From contig JAZHRO010000013.1 in assembly GCA_037157565.1 (NCBI GenBank), positions 115,334,001-115,398,000 on the forward strand: a DNA stretch of 64,000 nucleotides, in the 5' to 3' direction. This stretch comes from Thalassia testudinum. Lineage: Eukaryota > Streptophyta > Magnoliopsida > Alismatales > Hydrocharitaceae. Under the pieces are notes generated by a model. It saw only the letters and a program-made list of their open reading frames with translations, did not search any database and was not told the DNA's origin. Positions 23,501 to 34,800 of this stretch are shown piece after piece; position 1 is the stretch's first letter; each line of letters starts with the position of its first letter. The position numbers and the translations under genes are program-made.

Positions 23501-26270
23501 CTGATGAAGATTCATTAGGACGACCTAAAGGAAGAGGTTGAAAGTGAACAAAATCAGCAACATCTTCAGAATGTGACGGGTTTGCCACAGAGGGTTGTGG
23601 GTTGGGTTCATCAGTGTAGGAGGAACTCTCAATAGCAGATATAGCCATATAGGTCTCAATATTCAAATGATCTTCCTCAAGTTCCTCTATAAATCCGTAA
23701 TCCTCAAATTTATTAATCGCCTTGAAAATATCCAATTTCAATTTTCGATCCCCAAAAGCGATTTCCATGCTACCGCTATCACAGTTGATATTGGCCTTAA
23801 CAGTAACCAAGAACGGATGCCCCAGAATGATGGGCGTGTTCTCTAAATTCTTAGGTACATCCATGTCAAGAACAAGAAAATCTACAGGAAACTAGAAGTG
23901 CTTAACCTTGATAATAACATCCTCAATAATGTCTCTCAGATTTGTGACCGAATGGTCCGCTAACTGCAGCGCTACTGATGTCGGCCGAAGTTCACCTAAT
24001 CCGAACTTCTCATAAAGACAAGTCAAAATTAAGTTAATGGATGCACCTAGATCTAAGAGTGCCCGATCAAAAGTGTAATCTACGATAACACATGAAATCA
24101 AAAGAGTGCCTGGATCTCTCTTTTTTGGAGGAAGGTGATGCAGGATAACAGAACTAGTCTGCTCAGAGAGTATCACCTTCCTTGGAACAGATTCCCTCGT
24201 CTTACACTTCTAGGTGCATAAATCCTTTAAGAATTTAGCATAAGCCGGTATGTGTTTGATAGCATCGAGGAACGAGATATTGATTTCAACATTCTTGAAT
24301 ATATTCAAGAGTTCCTCGTCACTATCAACGGGCTTCTTCTTCCTAGGTTTAATTAAGGCCTTAGGAAAAGGAACATGAGTCAAATCCTCGAAATCAGGTT
24401 CTTGAGCCTTAATTTCTTCTTCAGAGTTCTTTCTTTCCTCAGGCTCACCAGGGTTTTCTTGACTAGAGCAGGGTAGGTGTGGGTCCTGGGTTTATCTTCC
24501 ACTCCTCAAAGTAATAGAGTTGGCAGATGCATACGGGTTTGGGTCTTGGGGAGGGCTAGAAAAGGTCGAAGGGGCTTGATTAGCCAGAAACCCCGGATTT
24601 GATGAAGCAAGAGGAAGGACCTTATTCAACCACCTAAGCGTGTGTGTGTGGGTCCCTCTGATTCCCATACTCTTGGGCTCGATTGCCCGAATTCTGTATG
24701 TTGCGCGGGTTGGATACGAGTTGAGATGGCAAAGATCCGGGCTGACGGGTATTAGCAATGAGCCCAATTTGCAAGTTGTTCAGCGAGGTTTTCATTTATT
24801 GCATGAGCTGGAGCATAGATCCTTGCATCTCTACCATCTGGCAGTTCAAATCAGCCTGCCCTATGGGTTGACGGACATTCAAAACTAGTTGATTGACCTG
24901 ATTCAAGGGCCGCTGAGTATAAACATGACCCTGACCCATTGATCTTTGCAGAGCATAGTTGTTGGGTTGGAATTGGGTCTGTTGCCCTGAATTTTTCCAG
25001 GAGAAGTTAGGGTGGTTTCTCCAACCAGGATTATAAGCATTGGAATATGGGTTGGACCTAACATTCTCCTGTACAGCATAAGCATCCTCGTAGGGCGAGG
25101 ATAGGGAGAAAAAAAGGGAGGGATCAGAGAAACTATGATCAAAGGCCCCAGTTTAGAACCTATGAGGTTTCAAATAATGCTGGCTCACAAGTTGTGCCGC
25201 ATCCAATTGATTCACGAACTTCTTTCCAGAAGGAGCTCGCGAAGAATGGAATCACGAATTTTAGGATTGAGTGGATCGAGAATTGTTCACAGAGTTCCCA
25301 ACCATCCACTCCTCCATCCTTTTGGTAACCAGGTCCACCTTATCTAGTTTATTACAAGCCAGCTCCATATAGAATGAATGAGTCATGGACCTCATTAACA
25401 TTCGATCTAGGTTGTTGAGACCAGTTAAACGTATCCTGGAGGCATGATTGGTTGAATTTTCACTCATTTCCTCAAACAAATCATGCGCACCATCTACGTC
25501 TTTGTTGAGGAAATTGCATCCACAAGAAGCATCAACGTGATTTCTGAATTGTTTAGTCAACCCGTGGTAAATGATCTACACGAGTTACCATTTCAGCACC
25601 TTGTGGTGTGGACACTTCCGCAATAAATCCTGGAATCGCTCCCAAGCACCATGAAACTTCTCCAGCCGTTGGACAAAAGGAGTAATCGCCTACCTTAGTA
25701 CATTGGTACGCTTGACTAGAAAGAATTTCTTTAAGAAAGCTAATTTAAGACCATTCCAAGTTGCGATCGGCCTTCAAATTGTCCGGTACCAATGTGCGGC
25801 CTTATCCCTAAAAGAGTGGGGGAAAAGCCTCATGATCATTTGCTCCTCGTCAACGTTTCGTGCTTTGGTGGTTTGAACCAAAGTAGTTAAGTCCTCCAAA
25901 TGTTGAAACGGATATTCAAAGCCAAGCCCATAGAAATGTTTGATCAGGTTAACACCTGGGATTTGATTTCTACGTCTCCAGTTGAAATCTGGATGCCAGG
26001 ACGTTCCCCATAATTTGAAGGATCATAAAAATCATTCAAAGGTTGAGCATCCTACATTCTCTGGAATCATTCCTGCATTTGCTGCATTTGTTCCAGCTGC
26101 CTTTCAAACATCTCATGTTGATTCTGAGGCAGAGGAGGTTGTTGGTCGACCATAGGATCAATTTGACCAAATTCCAACTTACACCTCCTAGAATGAACTA
26201 ATAGTCCTTCCAATCGAGGATTCAATGACCTGGCAAACATAAACTAGGAAGATATCGAAGGGACTGGGGA
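20590..26270 (-). pseudogene. Gag-Pol polyprotein of element C, decayed
   Basis: The order in sense direction is gag (26270 to about 25300), gag C-terminus and linker (24770-24490), protease with [10 protein letters not shown] (near 24050), reverse transcriptase (23260-22670) with [22 protein letters not shown] and EVFMDDF (near 22730), RNase H remnants with CDASDYAIGA-like codons (near 22290), integrase zinc finger with CHAATCGGYFSG (near 21665), integrase core (about 21500-21150) and a C-terminus with [15 protein letters not shown] (near 20780). Stops and frameshifts occur throughout, so it is inactive. It is closest in this window to element A. Confidence 0.85.
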
Positions 26271-26511
26271 TAAGAGCCCTGCAGCACAACAAAACAAGCA
26301 TGTCTTTAAGTTGGGTAGCCTAAGGACCTAAGCTTCAAGATAGATTCAAACTACAGTACGAGTTTCGTTTTGCCCTTAATCTAGAAGCTAGTTAAGTTGG
26401 GATGGCCAGACAGGGGGAGCGTGTCCCGAAGGTCGTTAATTATGCCAAATCCTTGCCTGCTTAAGTTGTTTGACAATCCGACTGTTAACGGGCGAGATTG
26501 ATGTTTTAAAG
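26271..26511 (-). other. C leader, part adjoining gag
   Basis: Non-coding, aligning with the D leader near 14530-14735. It is cut at 26511 by solo LTR E2; the leader resumes near 31515. Confidence 0.5.
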
Positions 26512-27252
26512 GTTGTAATTGTCGTAGCAAGTCAAAATCACTCAATAACAAATAAAATTTATAAACTCTAAATCAAAATGGAATCCGAGGTCGAACACAG
26601 AGAGAAAATGTGAAATTCACAACATTAATTTCATTCAGAATCAATGAGCATAATTAATTGAGCATTCAAATAGATATTCAATGAATAATAACCTGTCACA
26701 ATAGTTATTCAATGAAATCCAATGTATCTAGAGAAAAAAAGAATGGAGAGAATCTAAAAAGTGGTAATCTGAATCACCAATTAAATCCTCTAATTAAGCA
26801 TGCATCTCATAATTAATTTAACATTAACCATAATACTTAAATAATACAACAGTAATTCTCAAATAATACCCAATCAGCGAGAGACGATCAATCAAACAAC
26901 TTAAGTGAGTCAGGCATAAGGCTTCTTCAAAGCCTTTCTCTTCTTCAACTTTCTCTTCTTTCCTTCTCGAGCCTTCTTCTCTTCTTCAGCTTCCTTCTTT
27001 TCAAAGCCTGCTCCTTCCTTTCTTTAAGGTTTTCTTCCTTCTTCAAAGCCTTCCTTAAACACAAAGCATCACTTTCCTTCAACGTCCAAGTGTTGCACAG
27101 GGGCACAGAGGTAGAGAGCAAAAACCCCCCCGATCTCCCTCTCTTTCCTTCCTCTTCTTTCTCTCAGATAATCGGGCAGCTAATCGGGTAATTGGGGATC
27201 CGGGTGACTAGGGCTGCCAGGTGTGGAGGTAGCCAAGGTGTGCAAGGGCTGT

Positions 27253-27351
27253 GGTGAGAGGGACCTCACCCCTGTGTTCTTGAGGCAGTGAGCCAATAGC
27301 GCTAATTCAATATATCTTGCACAAGTGTTTCAGTTGTTCACGATGTGGGAT
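27253..27351 (-). promoter_or_regulatory. snRNA-type USE/TATA module plus hairpin in E2 LTR
   Basis: The minus strand has ATCCCACATCG (27351-27341), a perfect match to the plant snRNA USE consensus RTCCCACATCG. It is followed by exactly 25 nt, then ATATATT (27315-27309), the spacing associated with pol III-type plant snRNA genes such as U6. Downstream is a hairpin with arms GGTGAG and CTCACC (27270-27253). The USE is also the right arm of a small inverted repeat, GTGGGA with TCCCAC. Activity is not shown. Confidence 0.5.
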
Positions 27352-27921
27352 TATTCCCACTAGTGTCTTTGCGTGCAGTTGCTGAAGAAGGTCATCGCTA
27401 ATTGGAGTAGTAACAGAGGTCAAGGCCTTTAATTGAGGACCTGGGAAGGGTCCTGGAACTTATCCGCATGACCTGGGGGTGAATTTGATGAACATGGCCG
27501 CAGCTCGATGAATAAGGGCGGAGAAGATGACACGGCGATGGGGCTCCGGTAGGGGACCTAAAACATGAAATATAGGCTATAAGCCCTCGTTAAAACGCTT
27601 AGGAGGATCGCCATAGGGCGTGGAAGGTGATGGCGCGTCCGTGGGGTGTTTCGTGCACGGATGAGGTTGGGCGAAGTCGAAATGAAGGGTGGCAGAGGTG
27701 GTGTTCGATGGGTCGTGTGGATGGACAATCCCCTCAATTTCTTGAGGGGTTTTGTTTGCAAGGGTAAGGCAGCTTGTGGAGGTGGTAGCAAGTCATTTGG
27801 TGGCTTGTGGTGTCGAGGAAGCATCGCCAGAGCTCGACTGGAGTGGAAGACGAAGGTGTGGTCGAGGGCAATTTGTTGGTTGAATTAAGAGATTAAAGGG
27901 AGGAAAAGTAGAGGAACCTAA

Positions 27922-30257
27922 TGTTGAAAGTCGTAAATCGCATTTTTGATAGAAAAAAGCAACGTAGTATAATTGCGAAGTACGATCCAACAAAGATATT
28001 ATTTTGTAAAAATTACGAGACTTGAGTCTCGGTCGTTCGTCTCTGGGAGGCATTGCTTTTACTTTTGAAATTGATCTTTTTGCTGTTCTACTTCGTCTAA
28101 AAACGCACGCCGGTTTCCAATCTCTTAACTAAAACTTCACTTCTGTTATTAACTCGGATTACATGCGCATGCGTCAAATAAATTACAAAGGTGAATGCAT
28201 GAGTTTCTGTACGCACAATTCTAGTGAGGTGGTGACTATTTATGGAGAAAGCATCTATCGTTAGATTTTTAATACCCTCGGGAAACGACATGCTTGTTAC
28301 GAATAGATAGACAATAGAAAAACAGGCAACTTGAATCACACGAAAAGAATGACAATTATTAAACTCATGGTGATTTCAAACATGTAGATATATATATATA
28401 AATGCGTTTTCATTCATTTCATTGGAGAGTTGTTTGCACAAGAGATTTAGAGGAAAGCTTATACATAAATGCTTGAAACGAAAATCTAGTTACCACAAAA
28501 TGACTGCATACAAGAATCAATGGGAGGATTTTGCATACATCATTGGGGGAGAAGTTAAGACTACGCTACTAAGTAGTAATAAAAGCAGTAAAAATCATGG
28601 AGAGCATAAACTAAATCTAGCAGAATAAAGGGCATTCAGGGGTGGTCCCTGATGGCCATGGAGTGGTCGGGAGGAGAATGAGAGGCGGCCAATGTAGCTT
28701 AAGCTGACCCTTGGAGAGAGGGAGGAGTGATCCAACATCCCGGCATGATGTCCTCTATGGTGGTGGTAGTGAGCTCGTGGAGGTGGAGTGGCTAGCTAAG
28801 TGGAAGTGGCGTAAATGGCACCAATGGAGTGAATTTGCCAAGTGAATGAGGTCACTTGGCCGCCCATGGGGTCTTTTTATAGATCCAATGGCTTTTCTCT
28901 AGAGAGGTGTGGAACTCTCTAAAGAGAGCCTAAGAGTGGCCGGCCACATGAGGGTAGAGGTGGTCTTTGAGATCCAAAAATTGTGGATCTCAATTTGAAT
29001 GCCTCTTGGTTGCTAAATTTGGCAACCAAGAGGTGGCACCACTTCAAGAGAGTTCTAGAGAACTCTAGAGAAATGTGTGTGCGTGAATGGGTGGGTGTGT
29101 GTGTGTGTGTGTGTGGTCGTGCTCTATGTGGCTAGGTGGCTTAGGTTAGGTCCTAAGGGGTTTAGGTAGGTGTAGGTCTTGAATTAGGATTACAAATCCT
29201 AATTGTTAAGGTGAAAATGCAATTAAACTTAACCTAAGTTTAATTGAATGCGTGTGAACCTAATTGAGAGTGAAATAACTCAATTAGGTTGGGTTTAGGT
29301 CAATTGGACTCTCACTAAGTCCAATTGAACTTGTGTGGGTTGAGATCTAAGCTCAATTGAACTCAATGAGTCCAATTGACTTAGGTGAAGGTAATTGACT
29401 TTGATCTAAGTCAATTGGGTTTGGTGATGACCTAATTAGGCCCTTAGGTAGGTCAAGAGGTGATGTACTAGGGTTAGGACACCTCAATTTAGGTTCCTAT
29501 GAGGTTGGGCTTAGGTCTAAGGAGCTAGAGATCCAAGAACAAGACTTGAATCTCAAAATAGGGACTGGAGACTAGTATCAGACGTCCAATAATAGGATCA
29601 GACGACTTATACTCAAAAATCAGAAGTCCAGACTTCAATTCTAGACGTCCAATTTGAGTCAGGGGAAAATCAAGGTTCTGTTTTGGGTATTCTACAGAAA
29701 TTGGACGTCTGACAAAGTATCTAAACGTCTAATAACACTGCAGAAATGGGTTTAAGGTGTGCGGGAGATGGCTAAGGATCCTGGACGTCCTATAACTTAT
29801 CTGGACGTCTAGATAAGGGTTAGAACTAGGGTTTTAGGGCTTCCTAGGGTGTCGTGACCTAATCTAAAGTTGGCTAAGGCTTGGGGAAGTCTATAAGCTA
29901 TCCTAGGACTAGGATGGACCTAAACTCTTCACATTTTACTGCTTTATTCATACTTAATAGAATAGAAAACATTTAACCCCCTTACATTATTATTCCTATA
30001 TCTAAACTAAGCCTTCTGCTCCAGCTCTACTACAACTCCCGTTATTCTAGATCCAACTTCAGATCCTGCTTCAGATCTGCTTATTACCTGCAATCCACAT
30101 AATGCACTTAATCAACACATTATAACATTATTTTATGCATAGCTAAAGTAAAGCAATAAAGATGCAGATAATGCATATGCATGCGTGAATAACCCTAACT
30201 TATGCTAAGCCCTAGCTTAATCTAGGTCAATTAAGACCTGTGATTGCTGCGCAATCA
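27922..30257 (-). repeat. Solo LTR F
   Basis: A 2336-bp insertion in E2, from TGTTGAAAGTCG to GCGCAATCA, flanked by CCTAA on both sides (27917-27921 and 30258-30262). It has no interior, PBS or PPT, hence a solo LTR left by LTR-LTR recombination. The minus-strand TATA box GATCTATAAAAAGAC lies at 28870-28884. Upstream of it, in U3, are a GT microsatellite (about 29095-29115), many CAATTGA motifs (29220-29460) and five GACGTC palindromes (29581-29809). Confidence 0.85.
29581..29809. promoter_or_regulatory. Cluster of five GACGTC palindromes in F U3
   Basis: Exact GACGTC occurs at 29581, 29644, 29704, 29784 and 29804, with near copies near 29600 and 29724, mostly in the context GGACGTCT or AGACGTCCAAT. 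GACGTC is the C-box core bound by plant bZIP factors. The cluster lies 0.7-0.9 kb upstream of the F TATA box in the sense direction, so it looks like an enhancer array (inference). Confidence 0.45.
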
Positions 30258-31507
30258 CCTAACTAATATAAATTAACAGTAGAAAGGGGTAGGATGGCAC
30301 CGGTTATGGTATGGTCGATGCTGGAGAAGGGAATACCTCCGGTGGGAGAGAACGGCAAGGAAGATGGAGGAATAGGGCGCCTGCTAGTATCGCAAGGTGC
30401 GGAAGAAGGTGAGGAAGAAGAACTGGTCAACTATGGCATGTGGTAGCCAACGAAGATGGCAGATCAGAGGACTTGCTGGAGCTAGTGGACGCCAGAGGGA
30501 GAGGGTGTTTGATGAAGAAATGCAGTCAAAACCAAGCTAAGGAGGTAAGGTTTGCAATCAAGGTCTTTTTATAGGGCATTAGACAAGCTTCCAAGCTTAG
30601 AAACAAGCTTGAAAGCTTCGAAAATCAAGGATTGGGACTTGGCAATTTCCAAGAGTTTGCATGAACTCTAGGGCAAGATTCGAACATCAAAATTTGGTTC
30701 AGATTGAAGGAAATCTCTTCAGGAGTCTCCTTTCCAATTTTGGAAGGGTTTAGGCGTGAAATCAGGGAGAAATCCCAAATGGAAACTCGACTGCAGGTGT
30801 GTTCACATGGCAATGGCAGCAAGGGCCTCTCGGTGAAGGTGATGACAAAGTTGGGGGTCTTTTTGCGAATATTTCAAAAGCTGATGGGTTATTTGAGAGA
30901 AAAAGAATCAGACTGAACTAAAATGCAAACTAGGTCAAGATGATCTCTGATTGGATCCAAAGTTTGGTACAAACCTAATTTGGACCCAAGGAATCTAATG
31001 GTGAAGTCAGATTTTGATTTTTACTAATTTTAACTGGATAATTTACGCAGAAACCCAAATTAAGGTAACTTCCTATCTGAAACTATTTTTTAGATCAAAA
31101 TAGGTTCAGATAGTCAAATTAAGGATAGCAAACCTTATATAATATTTTTCTATGATTTTTAGAAAATTTAGGTAAGTTTTATCCTATCCAAAACCTCTGT
31201 TATTTAAGCGGATCTGAAATTAGGATTTCAGGTGTTGTTTTGACTCTTAAAGTACGCAAAAACCCGTTTATGTCTGTGTAAACCCTCTTGTTAGCCTTTA
31301 AAGCTCATTTAACCTTAGATTAACCCTTTAGAAATCCCATGATTATCTACATTCATGATCTGTTAAAATTATAGATTTAACTCTGTTTTAATGTACTCTT
31401 CTCAGAAAAGATATGCAATGAATTATGACTCTTTAGCTCTTATGTAAGAGCATTTATCTATTAATTCTGACTAATTAAAGCTAGTATGACTAATGATGAC
31501 ATTATCA

Positions 31508-32441
31508 TCATCAACCATCGAACTTAACACCTTCTGAAGAAAGCAGAGGTCACAAATTCACACCACAGTTCGGAAAATATCCTGAAACAGACAGTTGAGT
31601 CCTAAGGTCAATATCTACTTGATTTTATATTAGGCTTAGGATTGTAGTGCTTATGGAATGTGATTGACCCTTAGAATGTGTTGTGCCCTTAATGATTGGT
31701 TAAACACGTGTGAGTGTATGCACAATCAGAGTTTTTAAGTAAGATTATTCAGAGGAGTGGATTTTAACATTCAAAGCTTGCTTAAGTAGTTTTTAGGGTT
31801 TAGAATTAGGTGAGTTCAAACAGAGGCATACCAGATCTTTCAATTACGGGTGAAGATATTTTCCTTTTAAAATCAAGAATAAAGTGAAGTGCCTAGTATT
31901 AATCTAAATTGTAAATCCTAAAAGAAAGTTACTTGATGAGTTGTTTTTAAATGAAGTGATGCGACCTAAACAACTCAAATACCTGGCCTTGATGCACCAT
32001 TGAGTTAGGCACATAAATGATTACCTAATCTGATTTTTACTCAATTATATATTTCCATGTGTGTGTACCGGTTCAAAAGATCGATTAACCGATTGAGTAT
32101 GAAAATCAGAAGAGGTCATGTACCTCTGTGTTTTATTTTAGATTTTTTTATTTATATACGGAGGGTGAGATAGGTAGAGGTGGAAATCAAAGAATCAAAA
32201 CTAATCTTAGGGTTTATGAGAACACCTAAGTTAATTAAGGTTTGAATCATGGTTATGAAATGAACTCTATGGAGGGGGAAGAATGGGAAACACTTACAGT
32301 TGTTTTCAACTACACTTTACTCCTTTCTACCGCTTGAAGATTCCCTGTCGAGGTACCTACAAAATAGTAGAGAAGAAATAAAAGAGTTAGAAAGCAAATA
32401 AATGCGTGGAAATGTAAAGAGGAAATCGAGATTCGTTGCCT
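31508..32441 (-). other. C leader, part adjoining PBS
   Basis: Aligns closely with the D leader (15040-15880), for example around the GTGTACC and GGTTGTGTACCTCT motifs. No coding. Confidence 0.6.
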
Positions 32442-32458
32442 CCCCGACAACGGCGCCA
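32442..32458 (-). promoter_or_regulatory. tRNA-Asp primer-binding site of C
   Basis: CCCCGACAACGGCGCCA on the plus strand equals the tRNA-Asp 3' end with one mismatch, 3 nt from the right LTR. Confidence 0.85.
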
Positions 32459-32461
32459 AAA

Positions 32462-34123
32462 TGTTAAACGAAAATCATTGCAAAAAGATTAAATTTGGAA
32501 AACTCATCGTAACGTAATTTGCGAGAAAATCCGTCAACAAAAAAATTTACCGAAACTCAAAAGGAATTCTAGGTCGAACACATGAAAGCTACGTTAATTC
32601 GCAATCCATAATTATATAAATATATATATTTTACAATTTTAATTTTAAGATGAGATAATCACAATGAATCTACTTGCAATATTAACACTAGAAGCGAGAA
32701 TAAAATACTTTTTATAACAGAACTAGTGTTTTTACAACTAAAAAGCTAAAAATATTACAGCTAGAAAGCGGTAAATCTAATCTAGAAAGCGGTAAATCTA
32801 ATCTAGAAAGCGGTAAAGAGAAGGGAGGTGAAAAATTATCCTCAACAACTACTTGGAGGATGAGTCGAAACGGGTGACGCGTAGAGCGGAGACGAAAAAC
32901 GAAGAACGAAGCGGGAAGAACTGGGGGCGATGCAGAACATCGTCATCGCGAGATCCACTTTCAGAATGGGAGTGAGAAGATGACTATGGGTGCTCCACGA
33001 ACAGGATAAGTGAACAAAATTTTGATTTTTATTCTAGATAAGCATCCCAAGTTTGGGACAAACTTCTTTAGAGCTTTGAAGAGGGAGAGAGGTGAAGGAG
33101 AGGATGAAGGATATGTGGGGATCATAGGATTATTTATGGATGAGGTTTGAAGGGCCAAAAAGGTCATTTCATCTTAAAACATTAAATGAGGGGGTGTTTA
33201 GTAACAGATTTAAAGCCGCGCCTTTTCTGTGCGTTTAACGCCTTATCATGATCAGACGATCTCAGCCATCCGAAAGATGCGTGCACCCACTCCTCTTCAA
33301 CGCGCCCAACGCTCATGCGTTTGATCGCACGTGGGTCGGATCACGCATGCAGGCTCGCCTTCATCTGAGCGTGCCACATCTCGCCTCTTGAGCTGCTCGA
33401 TGAAGATCGTGCAACTAAATTTAGCCGCGCCACCTCGCCCGCTTGATTGGAGGCAGGGTGCGCTTCGAACCGGCACCTTCAGATCCGCAGAAGCGCACGT
33501 GACCAACGTGCCAAGGTGCCTCTTGAGATGCATTTTCAATGAAGGTGCACGCGATCAAGGCCATTGAATCAAGATCCAACGGCCCAAATCTGACGAATGC
33601 TTGAGGAGAGAGGGGCATCGGGCATTCAAGGGTCGATTTGGGCAGTTAGGATGGTGCTACATGGCACCATCCTGGCTGTCCATCTTCATATGCTAGTTGG
33701 TAGTGCCACGGAAGTCAGATTAGATCGATTTTCGCATCGTTAGGCTACGATCGTCGATCTGAACCCATTCATGTGGTCGGATTTGTCATCTGAAGTACGA
33801 ATTTACACCACCTGACCCCTTGATTTCATATCTTTCTCAAACTGCATCTGATGTTACAAAAATCGGATCGACAATCTTGGAGTCGTTGAACTCCAATCAT
33901 CGTCCTGATCAAATCTGTACGGTTGAATCTTCAATCTGAGACTCAAATTAAATATCACCCTGACCCTAACCACGAAAAAAAAGTAAATTACTATACAATT
34001 TATAAAATTTAGCATAAATGTATAATGATGCATATCATGCAATATTTATAATACATGATACTTTTATAATACTACGAATATATATAAATAAATATTTAAG
34101 GCTATTTAGATACATACACATTA
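32462..34123 (-). repeat. C 5' LTR (right)
   Basis: TGTTAAACGAAAATC to ACACATTA; the terminal CA has become TA. TATA-like sequence near 33130-33137 and tRNA-like module at 33461-33525. A 21-bp unit, around GCGGTAAATCTAATCTAGAA, is duplicated at 32768-32810. Confidence 0.85.
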
Positions 34124-34267
34124 CCCATGCTTTTTAGAATTGGACACAAAGAAAAAGGTGAACTCATGACACAAAAATACACCCTATCTTTTGGAGCATA
34201 TTGAAAAATAAATCCAATAATCTAACATTCATTACTGTAAGAAAATGTTGGATATCAATACCATGAC

Positions 34268-34400
34268 CTCTTTCATTGTTTATCCTTAGAATAACAATGG
34301 CAAAAGTTGCCGTGTTAGTCTTTTGGCACTATAGGATCATCTTTATATCCTTCATATTGTCCAATAATAACTTCATCTTTTATTAGGAGGATTCACCAGA
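34268..34400 (-). pseudogene. G6PDH exon fragment (GQYEGYKDDP), frameshifted
   Basis: The minus strand reads VNPPNK, then after a one-base shift EVIIGQYEGYKDDPIVP, then after another shift TNTATFAIVILRINNER. This is the G6PDH stretch around VVLGQYEGYKDDPTVP and TFATVVLRIHNERW. At least two frameshifts make it a pseudogene. The intron that follows (34267 down to 34124, continuing 18647-18538) is the site of element C. Confidence 0.85.
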
Positions 34401-34521
34401 AGAAAACACTTCTCTTAGAAAATGAGTTATAAATAACAAAATATATGGCCAAGTGGCATTACTGCATAAGAAGCAAAAAGTTATATTTCACAAAAATAAA
34501 TTGAAGTAGAATTTTTGCAAA

Positions 34522-34593
34522 CTTAACTTTCTCATCCCGTATACGTTCAGGGTTCAGAGAGACCAACTTCTCCATGGAAACAAGACAAAGAAC
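34522..34593 (-). pseudogene. G6PDH exon fragment (VLCLVSMEK)
   Basis: After a TTTTGCAG acceptor (34594-34601) the minus strand reads [20 protein letters not shown] then EKVK, equivalent to [24 protein letters not shown] of plant G6PDH. This is the exon immediately before the one at 34268-34400, so gene order is kept. Confidence 0.85.
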
Positions 34594-34741
34594 CTGCAAA
34601 AGTTATAGACATGTAATGATGTTAATTAAAAGTAGAAAGGCCAACAGGAGCCACATAGGGTTAAGGACTGTAATAGAATCCATTCCACAAAAAATGGCTG
34701 TAGGAATTGTAATAGAATCCATGCCACGAAAAATACTAGAT

Positions 34742-34790
34742 TCCCATCTACCTTCTTAAGAATGAAAGGAACTCCCCACTTCATAAAGAC
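34742..34790 (-). pseudogene. Extra GVPFILK-type G6PDH segment
   Basis: The minus strand reads MKWGVPFILKK, then a GT. This resembles NERWEGVPFILKAG, which belongs downstream of the two exons above, yet it lies upstream of them. It suggests a partial duplication or rearrangement; chance is possible because the segment is short. Confidence 0.35.
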
Positions 34791-34800
34791 AGCAGTAACC

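Larger units (their letters stand above)
26512..31507 (-). repeat. Solo LTR E2 (interrupted by F)
   Basis: Starts TGTTTTAAAGG and ends near TTATCA. It aligns with the E1 LTR along its whole length; net length without F is about 2655 bp. No PBS or PPT flanks it, so it is a solo LTR in the leader of C. No clean 5-bp target duplication was found (left flank ATTGA; nearest right match ATCGA starts 9 nt beyond), so the right edge is uncertain by several bases. Sense TATA box CCCTATAAAAA is at 30566-30575. Confidence 0.75.
18648..34123 (-). mobile_element. Element C, complete but decayed Gag-Pol LTR element
   Basis: A 15,476-bp Ty3/gypsy Athila-type element on the minus strand, flanked by CCCAT on both sides (18643-18647, 34124-34128). 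LTRs are 18648-20321 and 32462-34123; PPT is at 20322 and the PBS at 32442-32458. Gag-pol (20590-26270) has many stops and shifts. About 5 kb of its length is the nested solo LTR E2, which contains solo LTR F. It sits in an intron of a G6PDH gene copy. Confidence 0.9.

Noticed and set aside
20590..26270. Active Gag-Pol in element C
   Set aside because: Motifs are recognisable but dozens of stops and shifts interrupt them.
27922..30257. F as a full-length retrotransposon or gene
   Set aside because: Only one LTR-like unit with TG...CA ends and 5-bp duplications; no second LTR, PBS, PPT or coding.
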